Source: Fusobacterium varium (GTDB taxonomy: Bacteria; Fusobacteriota; Fusobacteriia; Fusobacteriales; Fusobacteriaceae). Taken from it: a DNA stretch of 64,000 nt. Location of the stretch: positions 355,319 to 419,318 of the forward strand of contig JADYUE010000001.1 in assembly GCA_021531615.1 (NCBI GenBank). Direction: 5' to 3'. Both the position numbers and the translations under genes were made by a program. The notes beneath the pieces were generated by a model. That model saw only the letters and a program-made list of their open reading frames with translations. It was not told the DNA's origin and did no database searches. Of the stretch, positions 1 through 8,187 are shown in pieces (within the stretch, counting starts at the first letter, position 1; each line of letters begins with the position of its first letter).

Positions 1-672
1 ACTTTCATCTAATATTTCATAATTTGATATAGCAATCTTTCCATTTTCTGTTACAACTGCCATTTTCTTTCTATCTCTTGGATCTCTACCTATTAAAGTT
101 TCAATTCTTCCACTTTTATCTTTAAAAATTCCTTTAGCTATACACACATATGTTTTTTCTAAAGTTTTCTCTTTAAACATATCTGATAAAGTTGTATGAG
201 CTTCATCATGTTTAGCCACAACTATTACTCCACTTGTATCTTTATCCAATCTATGAACTATCCCTGGTCTTATAACTCCATTTATAGTTGAAAGATCTTT
301 TATATGATAAAGTAGAGCATTCACTAAAGTTCCATTATAGTTTCCATGTGCTGGGTGTACAACCATATTAGGAGCTTTATTTATTATAACGATATCTGAA
401 TCCTCGTAAATTATCTCAAGAGGTATATCTTCTGGAATCAGATCTAAAGTTTCATCTTCTGGAAGATTTACAACTATTGTTTCTGTACCCTTCAATTTAT
501 TTCCACTTTTAGTAGTTTTTTTCCCAGTGATCTCTACATATCCCCCATCAATTATCTTTTGGATATATGATCTTGTAGCATCTTCTATTACTTCATTAAG
601 GAAACTATCTATTCTTTTTCCTTTATCATTTTCATTTGCTTGAACTGTTATTGTTTCTTTTATATTCTCCAT
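1..672 (-). CDS. rluD: RluA/RluD-family 23S rRNA pseudouridine synthase (3' end cut by window edge)
   Basis: The reading frame runs leftwards from an ATG at 672 and is still open at base 1, giving 224 residues of a protein usually about 300 long. It begins with an S4 RNA-binding domain (roughly residues 15-75) followed by the catalytic domain with the RluA-family signature HRLDKDTSG, whose Asp is the catalytic nucleophile. The family isomerises uridine in rRNA; RluD modifies helix 69 of 23S rRNA, but the RluD, RluC and RluA specificities cannot be separated on a partial sequence. GGAG lies 5 bases before the ATG. The neighbouring rib genes are unrelated and are separated from it by a 476-base gap. 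Confidence 0.88.
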   Translation of the reverse strand, partial: MENIKETITVQANENDKGKRIDSFLNEVIEDATRSYIQKIIDGGYVEITGKKTTKSGNKLKGTETIVVNLPEDETLDLIPEDIPLEIIYEDSDIVIINKAPNMVVHPAHGNYNGTLVNALLYHIKDLSTINGVIRPGIVHRLDKDTSGVIVVAKHDEAHTTLSDMFKEKTLEKTYVCIAKGIFKDKSGRIETLIGRDPRDRKKMAVVTENGKIAISNYEILDES

Positions 673-804
673 ATATACTCCATAACTTTTTTCTAAATTA
701 TATCATGGTATATGTTATTTTTCCATAATCAACTATTTATTTTAATAATTATTATAAATTAGAAAATATTTTCCTAAGTTTCTCTTTTATTGTGTATTGT
801 TAGA

Positions 805-855
805 TTTTGACAAAGTACCTTTGTATTAGCGATTATTAGTCAAGTTAAGTTATCT
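805..855 (+). repeat. 50-bp satellite of the structured intergenic repeat, copy 1
   Basis: This segment holds the palindromic stretch ACAAAGTACCTTTGT followed by TTAGTCAAGTTAAGTTAT. It is almost identical to the reverse complement of 34550-34602, with differences confined to a few central bases. In both places it lies 13-15 bases from the 157-158 bp hairpin element and in the same relative orientation, so the two parts behave as one unit. Its role is unknown. The rest of the 673-1148 gap holds the rluD promoter region, the hairpin element at 869-1026 and the ribBA terminator. Confidence 0.8.
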
Positions 856-868
856 AAATTTCTTTTTT

Positions 869-1026
869 AACATCAAGTTGTCTCCATGTCAGTGAATAAA
901 GAATCCCTATGGCTCATTCCGTTGAAAATGCAAAACTCGGCTTCGCCTCAAACACGTTGCATTTTCTTAACTGCATTTCGCTGAGGACTTCTAATATTCA
1001 CTTCTAAATTCCGTCAACTTGATGTT
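869..1026 (+). repeat. Structured intergenic element, copy 1 (158 bp)
   Basis: The ends form a perfect 12-bp inverted repeat (AACATCAAGTTG at 869, CAACTTGATGTT at 1015). Inside are a second stem, GTGAATA/TATTCAC, and a perfect 10-bp stem, GAAAATGCAA (924-933) with TTGCATTTTC (957-966). The inner stem encloses a 23-base core (934-956) containing AACTCGGCTTCGCC and CTCAAACACG. The copy at 34378-34534 on the other strand has the same length and the same nested stems, but the paired bases differ in compensatory fashion while the core and some linkers are conserved. No reading frame is visible. It may be a transcribed RNA or a non-autonomous mobile repeat; the sequence does not decide. Confidence 0.85.
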
Positions 1027-1065
1027 AGGGATAATTATTTTTACTTTAAATAAATTATAATTTTA

Positions 1066-1116
1066 ATAAAAAAACTGTTGAAATTGATAATACCAACTTA
1101 TCAACTCTCAACAGTT
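1066..1116 (-). terminator. Terminator of the rib operon
   Basis: On the minus strand a long hairpin with arms AACTGTTG and CAACAGTT at its base, extended by ATCAATTT and AGTTGATAAG pairing, is followed by a run of seven T. It lies about 35 bases after the ribBA stop. Confidence 0.85.
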
Positions 1117-1148
1117 CCCTCTCAATTAATTCTTCTCATCTAAATTTA

Positions 1149-2342
1149 TTAGATATGAAGAAGATGTCCCATTTTTTCTTTTTTAGTTTTCATATATTTT
1201 TCATTTGTTTCATTGAAACCAGTTTCGATAGCTTCTCTTCCAGTAACAACTATTCCGTATTCTTCTAATCCTTTAATTTTTTCAGGGTTATTAGTCATTA
1301 TTCTAACTGATTTTATTCCTAGAGCTTTAATCATTTGAGCAGCAATAGCATAATCTCTCATATCTGGATCAAATCCCAATCTTACATTTGCTTCTACAGT
1401 ATCTGCTCCTTGTTCTTGAAGAGTATACGCTTTTAATTTATTAATTAAACCTATTCCTCTTCCCTCTTGTCTTAGGTAAAGAACTACTCCTTCTCCCTCT
1501 TCTTCAACTCTTCTCATAGCTCTTTTTAATTGTGAACCACAATCACATCTCAATGATCCTAAAATATCTCCAGTAAAACATTCAGAGTGTATTCTAATAA
1601 GGACATTTTCTTTTCCTTTTAAATCTCCCTTAGTTAAAGCAATATGCTCTTTTCCATCAAGTTTATTATCAAAACCTACTATTACAAAGTTTCCTTGAGG
1701 AGTTGGCATCTTAGCTTCAACCTCTATTTTCATAAGTTGATCATGTTTCTTTCTATATTTTTGTAACTCTTCAATAGAAATCATTTTTAAATTATGTTTT
1801 TTAGCAAAAATTTCTAAGTCATCCATTCTTGCCATCATTCCATCTTCTTTCATAATTTCACAACATAATCCAACAGGTTTTAATCCTGCTAATTTCATTA
1901 AATCAACAGTTGCCTCTGTATGTCCATTTCTTTCAAGAACTCCACCATCTTTAGCTTTTAATGGGAACATATGTCCTGGTCTTCTAAAGTCTTTAGGTTT
2001 TGCTCCATCTTCAACAACTTTTAAAGCTGTTAATGAACGTTCATAAGCTGATATTCCAGTTGTTGTATCTACATGATCTATTGACACAGTAAAAGCTGTG
2101 CAATGGTTATCTGTATTGTCACTACACATTTGAGGAAGATCTAGTTTTTCTATATATTCACTAGACATTGGCATACAGATTAACCCTCTAGCATGAGCTG
2201 CCATAAGATTTACATTTTCAAGAGTTGCAAACTCTGCTGCACAAATTATATCCCCTTCATTTTCACGATCTTCATCATCTACTACTATAATTGATTTTCC
2301 TGCTCTTAGATCTTCTAAAGCATCTTCTATTCTATCTAACAT
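1149..2342 (-). CDS. ribBA: Bifunctional 3,4-dihydroxy-2-butanone-4-phosphate synthase / GTP cyclohydrolase II
   Basis: The protein catalyses both entry steps of riboflavin synthesis: ribulose 5-phosphate to DHBP, and GTP to the pyrimidine precursor. The N-terminal DHBP synthase domain (about residues 1-200) shows [10 protein letters not shown], and the C-terminal GTP cyclohydrolase II domain (about 205-397) has the zinc ligands in [17 protein letters not shown] and the motif [10 protein letters not shown] place the start at the ATG at 2342 (397 residues), eight bases after AGGAG. An upstream in-frame GTG at 2351 overlaps that ribosome binding site and is unlikely to be used. It is the last gene of ribH-ribD-ribE-ribBA and sits 15 bases after ribE. 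Confidence 0.96.
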   Translation of the reverse strand: MLDRIEDALEDLRAGKSIIVVDDEDRENEGDIICAAEFATLENVNLMAAHARGLICMPMSSEYIEKLDLPQMCSDNTDNHCTAFTVSIDHVDTTTGISAYERSLTALKVVEDGAKPKDFRRPGHMFPLKAKDGGVLERNGHTEATVDLMKLAGLKPVGLCCEIMKEDGMMARMDDLEIFAKKHNLKMISIEELQKYRKKHDQLMKIEVEAKMPTPQGNFVIVGFDNKLDGKEHIALTKGDLKGKENVLIRIHSECFTGDILGSLRCDCGSQLKRAMRRVEEEGEGVVLYLRQEGRGIGLINKLKAYTLQEQGADTVEANVRLGFDPDMRDYAIAAQMIKALGIKSVRIMTNNPEKIKGLEEYGIVVTGREAIETGFNETNEKYMKTKKEKMGHLLHI

Positions 2343-2357
2343 CAATTTCACTCCTCT

Positions 2358-3017
2358 TTAAAAACCATTTTCTAATAAAAATTCCATTGTTATTTTACTC
2401 TCTTTTTTCTCTTCAGGAGCAGAAAAATTAAGCAATCTTTCAACATATTTTCCAATCAGATCAGTTTCTACATTTATAAAGTCACCAATATTTTTCTTTC
2501 CTAAAGTCACCATCTCTTGAGTATGTGGAATAAGAGATACACTAAATGTCTTATCTGTCATTCTCATTACAGTAAGACTAGCTCCATCAAGAGTTACTCT
2601 TCCCTTTTCAACAACATATTTCATATATTTTCTATCTACTTCTATCTCATAAATTTTTGCTATTCCCTCTTGAGTAATAGAAACTATACTCCCCTCACAA
2701 TCTACATCTCCAGTTACAAGATGTCCACCTAGTGGAGTTGATAAAGTAATTGATTTTTCAAGATTAACTCTATCCCCTATATTTAATCTTTTTAAATTTG
2801 TTCTTTTAACTGTTTCATACATACAGTCAGCTGTAAAAAAATCTTCTCCTAGCTCTGTTGCTGTTAAACAAGTACCATTAGTTGCTATACTATCACCAAC
2901 TTTACTTTTTTCCAATACTTTTTTACATTTTATCTTTATTTTAAGAGATTTCTCTCCATTTTCAATAGCTAGAACTTCTCCCATTTCCTCTACAAGTCCT
3001 GTAAAAATAGAAATCAC
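2358..3017 (-). CDS. ribE: Riboflavin synthase, alpha chain
   Basis: It dismutates two 6,7-dimethyl-8-ribityllumazine molecules to riboflavin. The 219-residue protein has the expected two tandem lumazine-binding barrels, the first opening with FTGLVEEMGEV and the second near residue 97 with GHLVTGDVD. The start is unclear. The family normally begins MFTGLVEE, but here that position is an ATT codon (3008), and the only canonical candidate, a GTG at 3017, is just one base after the AAGGAG that should serve it. No in-frame ATG lies nearby. The gene follows ribD by 8 bases. It is also called ribC in some species. Confidence 0.94.
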   Translation of the reverse strand: MISIFTGLVEEMGEVLAIENGEKSLKIKIKCKKVLEKSKVGDSIATNGTCLTATELGEDFFTADCMYETVKRTNLKRLNIGDRVNLEKSITLSTPLGGHLVTGDVDCEGSIVSITQEGIAKIYEIEVDRKYMKYVVEKGRVTLDGASLTVMRMTDKTFSVSLIPHTQEMVTLGKKNIGDFINVETDLIGKYVERLLNFSAPEEKKESKITMEFLLENGF

Positions 3018-3025
3018 TCTCCTTT

Positions 3026-4102
3026 CTATCTATAGAATTCTACAGATACATTGTTTCCATAGCTATTTATTTTTACATTTTTTAATTGGAAACCATCATC
3101 TATATTTTCAAAATTAAATCCTTTAATAAAAGGAATTGCTTTCTCGTCACCTAAAATTTTTGGAGCTATAAATATCTCTCCACCATCAATTACATCTTCC
3201 TCAAAAGCTTTAGAAATAAGATAACTTCCCCCTTCTAAAAGAATTGCATCTATTCCCTCTGCTCCTATTCTTTCTAATATCTCTTTTATTTTAAACTCTT
3301 TACCTTCTAAAAACAATATTTTAACATCTTTTTCTATTAATTTCTCTATTTTTTCACTATTCTCGTTTAATTTTGAAGTTACTAAGATACTTTTTTTATC
3401 TTGAAAATTTACAAATTTTGAAGTTAATGGTATTTTTAACTCTGGATCTATCACTATTCTATATGGATCTCTTCCATCTTCAACTCTTGCTGTTAAGCTA
3501 GGATCATCTGCTAACACAGTATTTATCCCTACCATTATCCCCATATATCTATTTCTTAATTTTTGAACTTTCTCTCTTGCAATCTCATTTGTTATCCATT
3601 TAGAACTTCCTGTTCTACTTGCAATTTTACCATCAAGAGTAATTCCACACTTTAAAAAAAGATATGCTGTTTTTTTAGAAATATATTTCATAAAGACTCT
3701 ATTTAATTCCATTGCCTCTTTTTCTAAAACTCCAGTAACTACTTCTATTCCAGCTTCTTGCATCATCTTTATTCCTCTACCTGCAACTAAAGGATTGGGA
3801 TCTAAAGATGCTATAAAGCATCTTTTTATCCCCATCTCTATAATTTTTTTCGCACATGGAGGTGTTTTCCCATAATGAGAACAAGGTTCTAAAGTTACAT
3901 ATATATCTGCTCCCTTAGCCTCTTCTCCTGCTGCTTCTAAAGCAAATACTTCAGCATGAGGTCCACCATATTTCTTATGGTATCCCTCTCCTATAATCTC
4001 TCCATTTTTCACAACAACAGCTCCTACAAGAGGGTTTGGATTAACCTTTCCCTCTCCTTTTAAAGCTAGTTCTAAAGCTCTCTCCATGTACTTAACATTC
4101 AT
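3026..4102 (-). CDS. ribD: Bifunctional diaminohydroxyphosphoribosylaminopyrimidine deaminase / reductase
   Basis: It performs the second and third steps of the GTP branch of riboflavin synthesis. The N-terminal deaminase domain (about 1-145) carries the zinc site GGPHAEVFAL and LEPCSHYGKTPPC, where the catalytic Glu is in HAE. The C-terminal NADPH-dependent reductase domain (about 147-358) contains KCGITLDGKIA and LLEGGSYL. The length of 358 is normal. The ATG at 4102 lies just after the stop of ribH (4105), so its ribosome binding site GGGGATG is inside the end of ribH and the two are probably translationally coupled. Confidence 0.96.
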   Translation of the reverse strand: MNVKYMERALELALKGEGKVNPNPLVGAVVVKNGEIIGEGYHKKYGGPHAEVFALEAAGEEAKGADIYVTLEPCSHYGKTPPCAKKIIEMGIKRCFIASLDPNPLVAGRGIKMMQEAGIEVVTGVLEKEAMELNRVFMKYISKKTAYLFLKCGITLDGKIASRTGSSKWITNEIAREKVQKLRNRYMGIMVGINTVLADDPSLTARVEDGRDPYRIVIDPELKIPLTSKFVNFQDKKSILVTSKLNENSEKIEKLIEKDVKILFLEGKEFKIKEILERIGAEGIDAILLEGGSYLISKAFEEDVIDGGEIFIAPKILGDEKAIPFIKGFNFENIDDGFQLKNVKINSYGNNVSVEFYR

Positions 4103-4104
4103 GA

Positions 4105-4566
4105 TTACATCCCCTTTAGTAGATTTACCATTTCTATTGCTGTAACTCCTGCATCAAATCCTTTGTTTCCAGCTTTTGTTCCAGCTCTTTGAATTGCTTC
4201 TTCAATAGTATTTGTAGTTAAAACTCCAAATATAACTGGTATTTCACTTTCAAGGCTTACAGAAGCAACTCCTTTAGAAACTTCTGCACAAACATAATCA
4301 AAATGTGGTGTTGATCCTTTAATTACTGCTCCTAGAGTAATTACTGCATCATATTTTCCTGACTTTGCCATTTTCTTTGCTACTAAAGGAATTTCAAAAG
4401 CTCCAGGTACCCAAGCTAATTCAATATCTTCTCCTGCTACTTCATGTCTAACAAGTGCATCTTCCGCTCCACCAATCAGTTTTGATGTGATAAACTCATT
4501 AAATCTAGCTGCAATAATTCCAATTCTTAACCCTCTACCTGAATAATTTCCTTCTAATACTTTCAT
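4105..4566 (-). CDS. ribH: 6,7-dimethyl-8-ribityllumazine synthase
   Basis: It condenses DHBP with the ribitylaminopyrimidine to form the direct precursor of riboflavin and normally assembles as a 60-subunit icosahedral shell. The 153 residues show the family signatures [24 protein letters not shown] and [15 protein letters not shown], with the catalytic His in PHFDYV. It is the first gene of the rib operon, directly after the FMN riboswitch, with AAAGGAGG in front of the ATG. The gene order ribH-ribD-ribE-ribBA puts this gene first, unlike the ribD-first order of Bacillus. Confidence 0.97.
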   Translation of the reverse strand: MKVLEGNYSGRGLRIGIIAARFNEFITSKLIGGAEDALVRHEVAGEDIELAWVPGAFEIPLVAKKMAKSGKYDAVITLGAVIKGSTPHFDYVCAEVSKGVASVSLESEIPVIFGVLTTNTIEEAIQRAGTKAGNKGFDAGVTAIEMVNLLKGM

Positions 4567-4589
4567 TTTTCCTCCTTTGTTTCAGGACA

Positions 4590-4618
4590 AATAAAAAGCC
4601 CAGATACACTCCGGGCTG
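4590..4618 (-). terminator. Intrinsic terminator of the FMN riboswitch expression platform
   Basis: Reading on the minus strand, AGCCCGG and CTGGGCT form a stem followed by TTTTTATTT, between the riboswitch aptamer (4662-4777) and the ribH start. Its position is that of a premature terminator controlling the operon when FMN is bound. Confidence 0.85.
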
Positions 4619-4661
4619 TAAAAGCATAAAAAAGACAATCAAAAAAAAGATAATCTTTTCT

Positions 4662-4777
4662 CTTCTTCCATCCAGACTTTACTGTCGGTTTTGGAATTTC
4701 ACCAAATCAAGATCCTTCGATCTTCGCGGACTTTACCGCCGGTCGGGAATTGTTAATACTCACCCTGCCCTGAAGAT
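4662..4777 (-). promoter_or_regulatory. FMN riboswitch (RFN element) controlling the rib operon
   Basis: The minus strand carries the conserved RFN blocks in order: ATCTTCAGGGCAGGGTGAG, then CCCGACCGGCGGTAAAGTC, then GATTTGGTGAAATTCC, then ACCGACAGTAAAGTCTGGAT, closing with GGAAGA that pairs back to the opening TCTTC. This is the FMN-binding aptamer of Rfam RF00050. A terminator (4590-4618) lies between it and ribH, so FMN is expected to switch off transcription of ribH-D-E-BA. Confidence 0.97.
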
Positions 4778-4847
4778 AATTATTTTATTATTATTGATAC
4801 TTTGATGATAGCACAACTTTGTACAAATTGCAAATATTTTATTCACT

Positions 4848-5729
4848 CTATTTTCTTTTGCTACTTTGACTCAAAAATATTCCAAGTCCAACTAAAATTA
4901 TTACTATACCTGTTCCTTGTTGTAAACTTATCTTCTCTGAAAGAATAAAGTAGCTTAATATACAAGTTCCAACTGCTTCTCCAAGTATACTCATAGAGAT
5001 TATTGAGGCACTTAACCATTTTAAAAGCCAAGTAAATATAAATTGTCCTAAAATTGTAGCCATAAATGCTAGCCCTAAAAATGCTCCCCAAGTTTTCAAT
5101 GGATAATCTATGAAATTTTCATTTCTCATAAGTGAATAAATAGCTAAAAATACAGATCCACTTCCAAAACTTATAACTGAATATGGAATAGCTGATAAAG
5201 TTGTTCTAATATGTTGCCCTACCATGAAATATCCAGCTATTATAGCAGCAGCTACAAGAGCCATTATATCTCCTAGTAATGCCTCATTACTTATTTGTAG
5301 ATCTCCCCAACCTATTACAACTGAACCTAAGATAGCTATAACACACCCCATTAATGCTAATTTAGAATACTTCTCTTTAAAGATAAAATATCCCCCTATT
5401 AGAGCAAATAATGGTTGTAAACAAACTATAACTGTTGAACTAGCAACTGAAGTATAATTCAAAGATTCAAACCATAATACATAGTGAACTGATAGTAAAA
5501 ATCCTGAGAGTACTCCCATTCCCCATTGCTTTACATTTAACTTTCCTATCTCTCTTCTATTTTCCTCTTTTAAAATTAAAAATGGAACAAGAGCTAAAGT
5601 TGTAATCAACAATCTATAAAATGCTGTTATACCTGCTGGTGCTGCTGCAATCTTTACAAAAATTGCCGATGTTGACAGAAAAAATACTGCAAAGAACAGT
5701 ATTACATATGCCATTGATTTTGATTTCAT
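4848..5729 (-). CDS. DMT-superfamily permease (EamA type)
   Basis: A 293-residue protein with about ten hydrophobic segments arranged as two EamA repeats, the first ending near residue 140 and the second near 285. The second half shows the usual LGEAVGTCILSYFILSE pattern. Members of this family export or import amino acids and other small metabolites; no substrate can be named. It ends about 70 bases before the FMN aptamer on the same strand, so it is not itself under the riboswitch. The ATG has only a weak GGAA-type ribosome binding site. Confidence 0.85.
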   Translation of the reverse strand: MKSKSMAYVILFFAVFFLSTSAIFVKIAAAPAGITAFYRLLITTLALVPFLILKEENRREIGKLNVKQWGMGVLSGFLLSVHYVLWFESLNYTSVASSTVIVCLQPLFALIGGYFIFKEKYSKLALMGCVIAILGSVVIGWGDLQISNEALLGDIMALVAAAIIAGYFMVGQHIRTTLSAIPYSVISFGSGSVFLAIYSLMRNENFIDYPLKTWGAFLGLAFMATILGQFIFTWLLKWLSASIISMSILGEAVGTCILSYFILSEKISLQQGTGIVIILVGLGIFLSQSSKRK

Positions 5730-5886
5730 CTTTCTATAAATTCCTTTCCCTTAAATTTTCTTTCACATTTTACTATTTTTAACATATAAAGTCAAAGGTT
5801 TCTATCTTTTCTTTTATTGCTTTTTTCTATAATTTCTGTTAAACTTTTTACTGTATGTAAAATTTTAAATATTCTAGGAGGTTTTA

Positions 5887-7209
5887 GTGAACAATAGATC
5901 AAAGTCTAGTTTTATTGGATTAATTCCATTACTTATATTTGTGATACTATATTTAGGAGTTGGAACTTTTTTACAATTTAAAGGGGTTAGTATGGCATTC
6001 TATCAATTTCCATCTCCTGTTGCTATATTTGTAGGAATAATAGCTGCTTTTCTTTTATTTAAAGGAAAAATTTCAGAAAAATTCCATACTTTTTTATCTG
6101 GTTGTGGACATCAAGATATAATTACTATGTGTATTATATATCTTTTAGCTGGAGCATTTGCCAATGTTACTGAAAAAATGGGTGGAGTTAGTTCAACAGT
6201 TAATCTTGGACTTACATATATTCCCCCACACTTTTTAGCTGCTGGACTTTTCATAATTGCAGCTTTTATATCAACAGCTACTGGTACATCAGTAGGAGCT
6301 ATCGTTTCAATCACTCCTATTGCTATTGGTTTAGCTGAAAAAAGTGGAGTTCCATTACCATTAATCTTGGCTTCTGTTATGGGTGGAGCAATGTTTGGAG
6401 ATAATCTATCTGTTATCTCTGATACAACTATTGCTGCTACAAAAACTCAAGGGGTAGAGATGAGAGATAAATTTAGAGTCAACCTTTATATAGCTGCTCC
6501 TGCTGCTATTATAACTGTTATTCTACTACTTGTATTTGGTAAACCTATCAATATACCTCAAATTGAAACTCTTCCTTTTGAGATCATAAAAGTTTTACCA
6601 TATATAACTGTCCTTGTTTTAGCTATCTCTGGATTAAATGTATTTGTTGTTTTAACTACTGGAATTTTATTCTCTGGTATAATCGGAATGAGCCATGGAG
6701 CATTTGATTTTTTAACTTTTACTCAAGAGATTTATAAAGGGTTTACAAATATGAATGAGATCTTTTTACTATCAATGTTAACTGGTGGACTTGCAACTAT
6801 GTGTGCAAATGCTGGTGGAATACAATGGCTTATAGATCAAATTCAAAGAATAATAGTAGGGAAAAAAAGTGCAAAGGTTGGGATTGGACTTTTAGTAGCT
6901 TTTACTGATATGGCTGTTGCAAACAATACTGTTGCTATTATTATCAATGGTTCAATAGCTAAAAAAATATCTGAAAAATATGGTGTAGATCCTAAAGAGA
7001 GTGCTGCTATCTTAGATATTTTCTCTTGTATCTTCCAAGGACTTATCCCTTATGGAGCACAAATGCTTATTATGATAGGCTTTACAAAGGGAAGTGCCTC
7101 TCCTATTGATGTTATGCCACTATTATGGTATCAAATGTTACTATTTATATTTACAATAATCTTTATTATTTTCTCTATTAATGAGAAATTAATTTTAAAA
7201 TCTAAATAA
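5887..7209 (+). CDS. NhaC-family Na+/H+ antiporter-like membrane protein
   Basis: A 440-residue membrane protein with about a dozen hydrophobic segments and the signature pattern of the Na_H_antiporter family: ISTATGTSVGAIVSITPI, MGGAMFGDNLSVISDTT and AVANNTVAIIINGSIAK. Relatives exchange sodium or carry amino acids or organic acids against protons, so the substrate is inferred only broadly. Translation starts at a GTG five bases after AGGAGG. It is a single-gene unit, divergent from the DMT gene on its left and convergent with the opp operon, with a shared terminator at 7218-7255. Confidence 0.85.
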   Translation: MNNRSKSSFIGLIPLLIFVILYLGVGTFLQFKGVSMAFYQFPSPVAIFVGIIAAFLLFKGKISEKFHTFLSGCGHQDIITMCIIYLLAGAFANVTEKMGGVSSTVNLGLTYIPPHFLAAGLFIIAAFISTATGTSVGAIVSITPIAIGLAEKSGVPLPLILASVMGGAMFGDNLSVISDTTIAATKTQGVEMRDKFRVNLYIAAPAAIITVILLLVFGKPINIPQIETLPFEIIKVLPYITVLVLAISGLNVFVVLTTGILFSGIIGMSHGAFDFLTFTQEIYKGFTNMNEIFLLSMLTGGLATMCANAGGIQWLIDQIQRIIVGKKSAKVGIGLLVAFTDMAVANNTVAIIINGSIAKKISEKYGVDPKESAAILDIFSCIFQGLIPYGAQMLIMIGFTKGSASPIDVMPLLWYQMLLFIFTIIFIIFSINEKLILKSK

Positions 7210-7217
7210 AAAAATTA

Positions 7218-7255
7218 AGCAGAGTAAATTAGATAATTTTCCAATTTACTCTGCT
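7218..7255. terminator. Bidirectional terminator between the antiporter and oppF
   Basis: Arms AGCAGAGTAAATT and AATTTACTCTGCT form a 13-bp stem. T-rich tracts follow on both strands, so it can end both convergent transcripts. Confidence 0.85.
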
Positions 7256-7258
7256 ATT

Positions 7259-8185
7259 TTATTTTTTAATCCATCTAGCTAACTCTTCATCAGTTGCTAA
7301 AACATAGTGTTCACCATCAATATGATGTTGTGTTCCCTTATTATAATCTATTCCACTACTCTTATAATCATAAGTTTCAGCCTTTCTTATCTTCTCCATA
7401 TGTGGATCTGGAAGAGGTATAGCTGATAATAAACTCTTTGTATATGGATGAATAGGGTTACTAAAAATCTCCTCAGTAGTTCCAGTTTCTACTAGATGTC
7501 CTAAATGAAGTACTCCTATTCTATCAGAGATATATTTTACCATAGAAAGATCGTGAGCAATAAAAAGATAAGCTGCTCCTGTTTTCTTCTGCAACTCTTT
7601 CATTAAGTTTACAACTTGAGCTTGAATTGATACATCTAGAGCTGATATAGCTTCGTCAGCTATTATAAGTTCTGGATTCATAATCAATGCCCTTGCTATT
7701 CCTATACGTTGTCTTTGTCCACCTGAAAATTGATGAGGATATCTTGTTGCATGTTCATGAGAAAGTCCAACTAAATCTAAAATATGATAGACTTTTTCCT
7801 CTCTCTCTTTTTCATCTTTATACATCTTATGAATATCCAATCCCTGTGCAATTATATCTATAACCTTCATTCTAGGATTTAAACATGCCATAGGGTCTTG
7901 AAATATCATCTGCATCTTAGTTCTAAGGTGTTTTAACTGATCTGATGAAAGTTTTCCAGAAATTTTGACACCATTAAAAATAACCTCTCCATCTGTTGAT
8001 TCATATAGACGAATTATAGAACGCCCTGTTGTAGATTTTCCTGAACCTGACTCTCCAACAAGTCCATATGTTTCTCCAGGATATATATTAAAAGAGATTC
8101 CATCTACAGCTTTTACTGTAAATTTCTTGTTTATTTTAAAATATTGTTTTAAGTTTTTTACCTCAAGTAGAGGAGTTCTTTCCAT
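7259..8185 (-). CDS. oppF: Oligopeptide ABC transporter ATP-binding protein OppF
   Basis: One of two cytoplasmic ATPases that power peptide uptake. The 308 residues contain Walker A GESGSGKS, the ABC signature FSGGQRQRIG, Walker B LIIADEAISALD and the C-terminal oligopeptide/dipeptide extension with HPYTKSLLSAIP. In Walker B the common DEPVSALD reads DEAISALD; the catalytic Glu is retained. It follows oppD by two bases, and its ribosome binding site GGGGGA lies inside the last codons of oppD. It is the last gene of oppABCDF. Confidence 0.94.
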   Translation of the reverse strand: MERTPLLEVKNLKQYFKINKKFTVKAVDGISFNIYPGETYGLVGESGSGKSTTGRSIIRLYESTDGEVIFNGVKISGKLSSDQLKHLRTKMQMIFQDPMACLNPRMKVIDIIAQGLDIHKMYKDEKEREEKVYHILDLVGLSHEHATRYPHQFSGGQRQRIGIARALIMNPELIIADEAISALDVSIQAQVVNLMKELQKKTGAAYLFIAHDLSMVKYISDRIGVLHLGHLVETGTTEEIFSNPIHPYTKSLLSAIPLPDPHMEKIRKAETYDYKSSGIDYNKGTQHHIDGEHYVLATDEELARWIKK

Positions 8186-8187
8186 AA

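Noticed and set aside
869..1026. Integron attC site
   Set aside because: The nested, sequence-variable stems recall attC, but the R/Y core sites with GTTRRRY are absent and no integrase or cassette genes are near.
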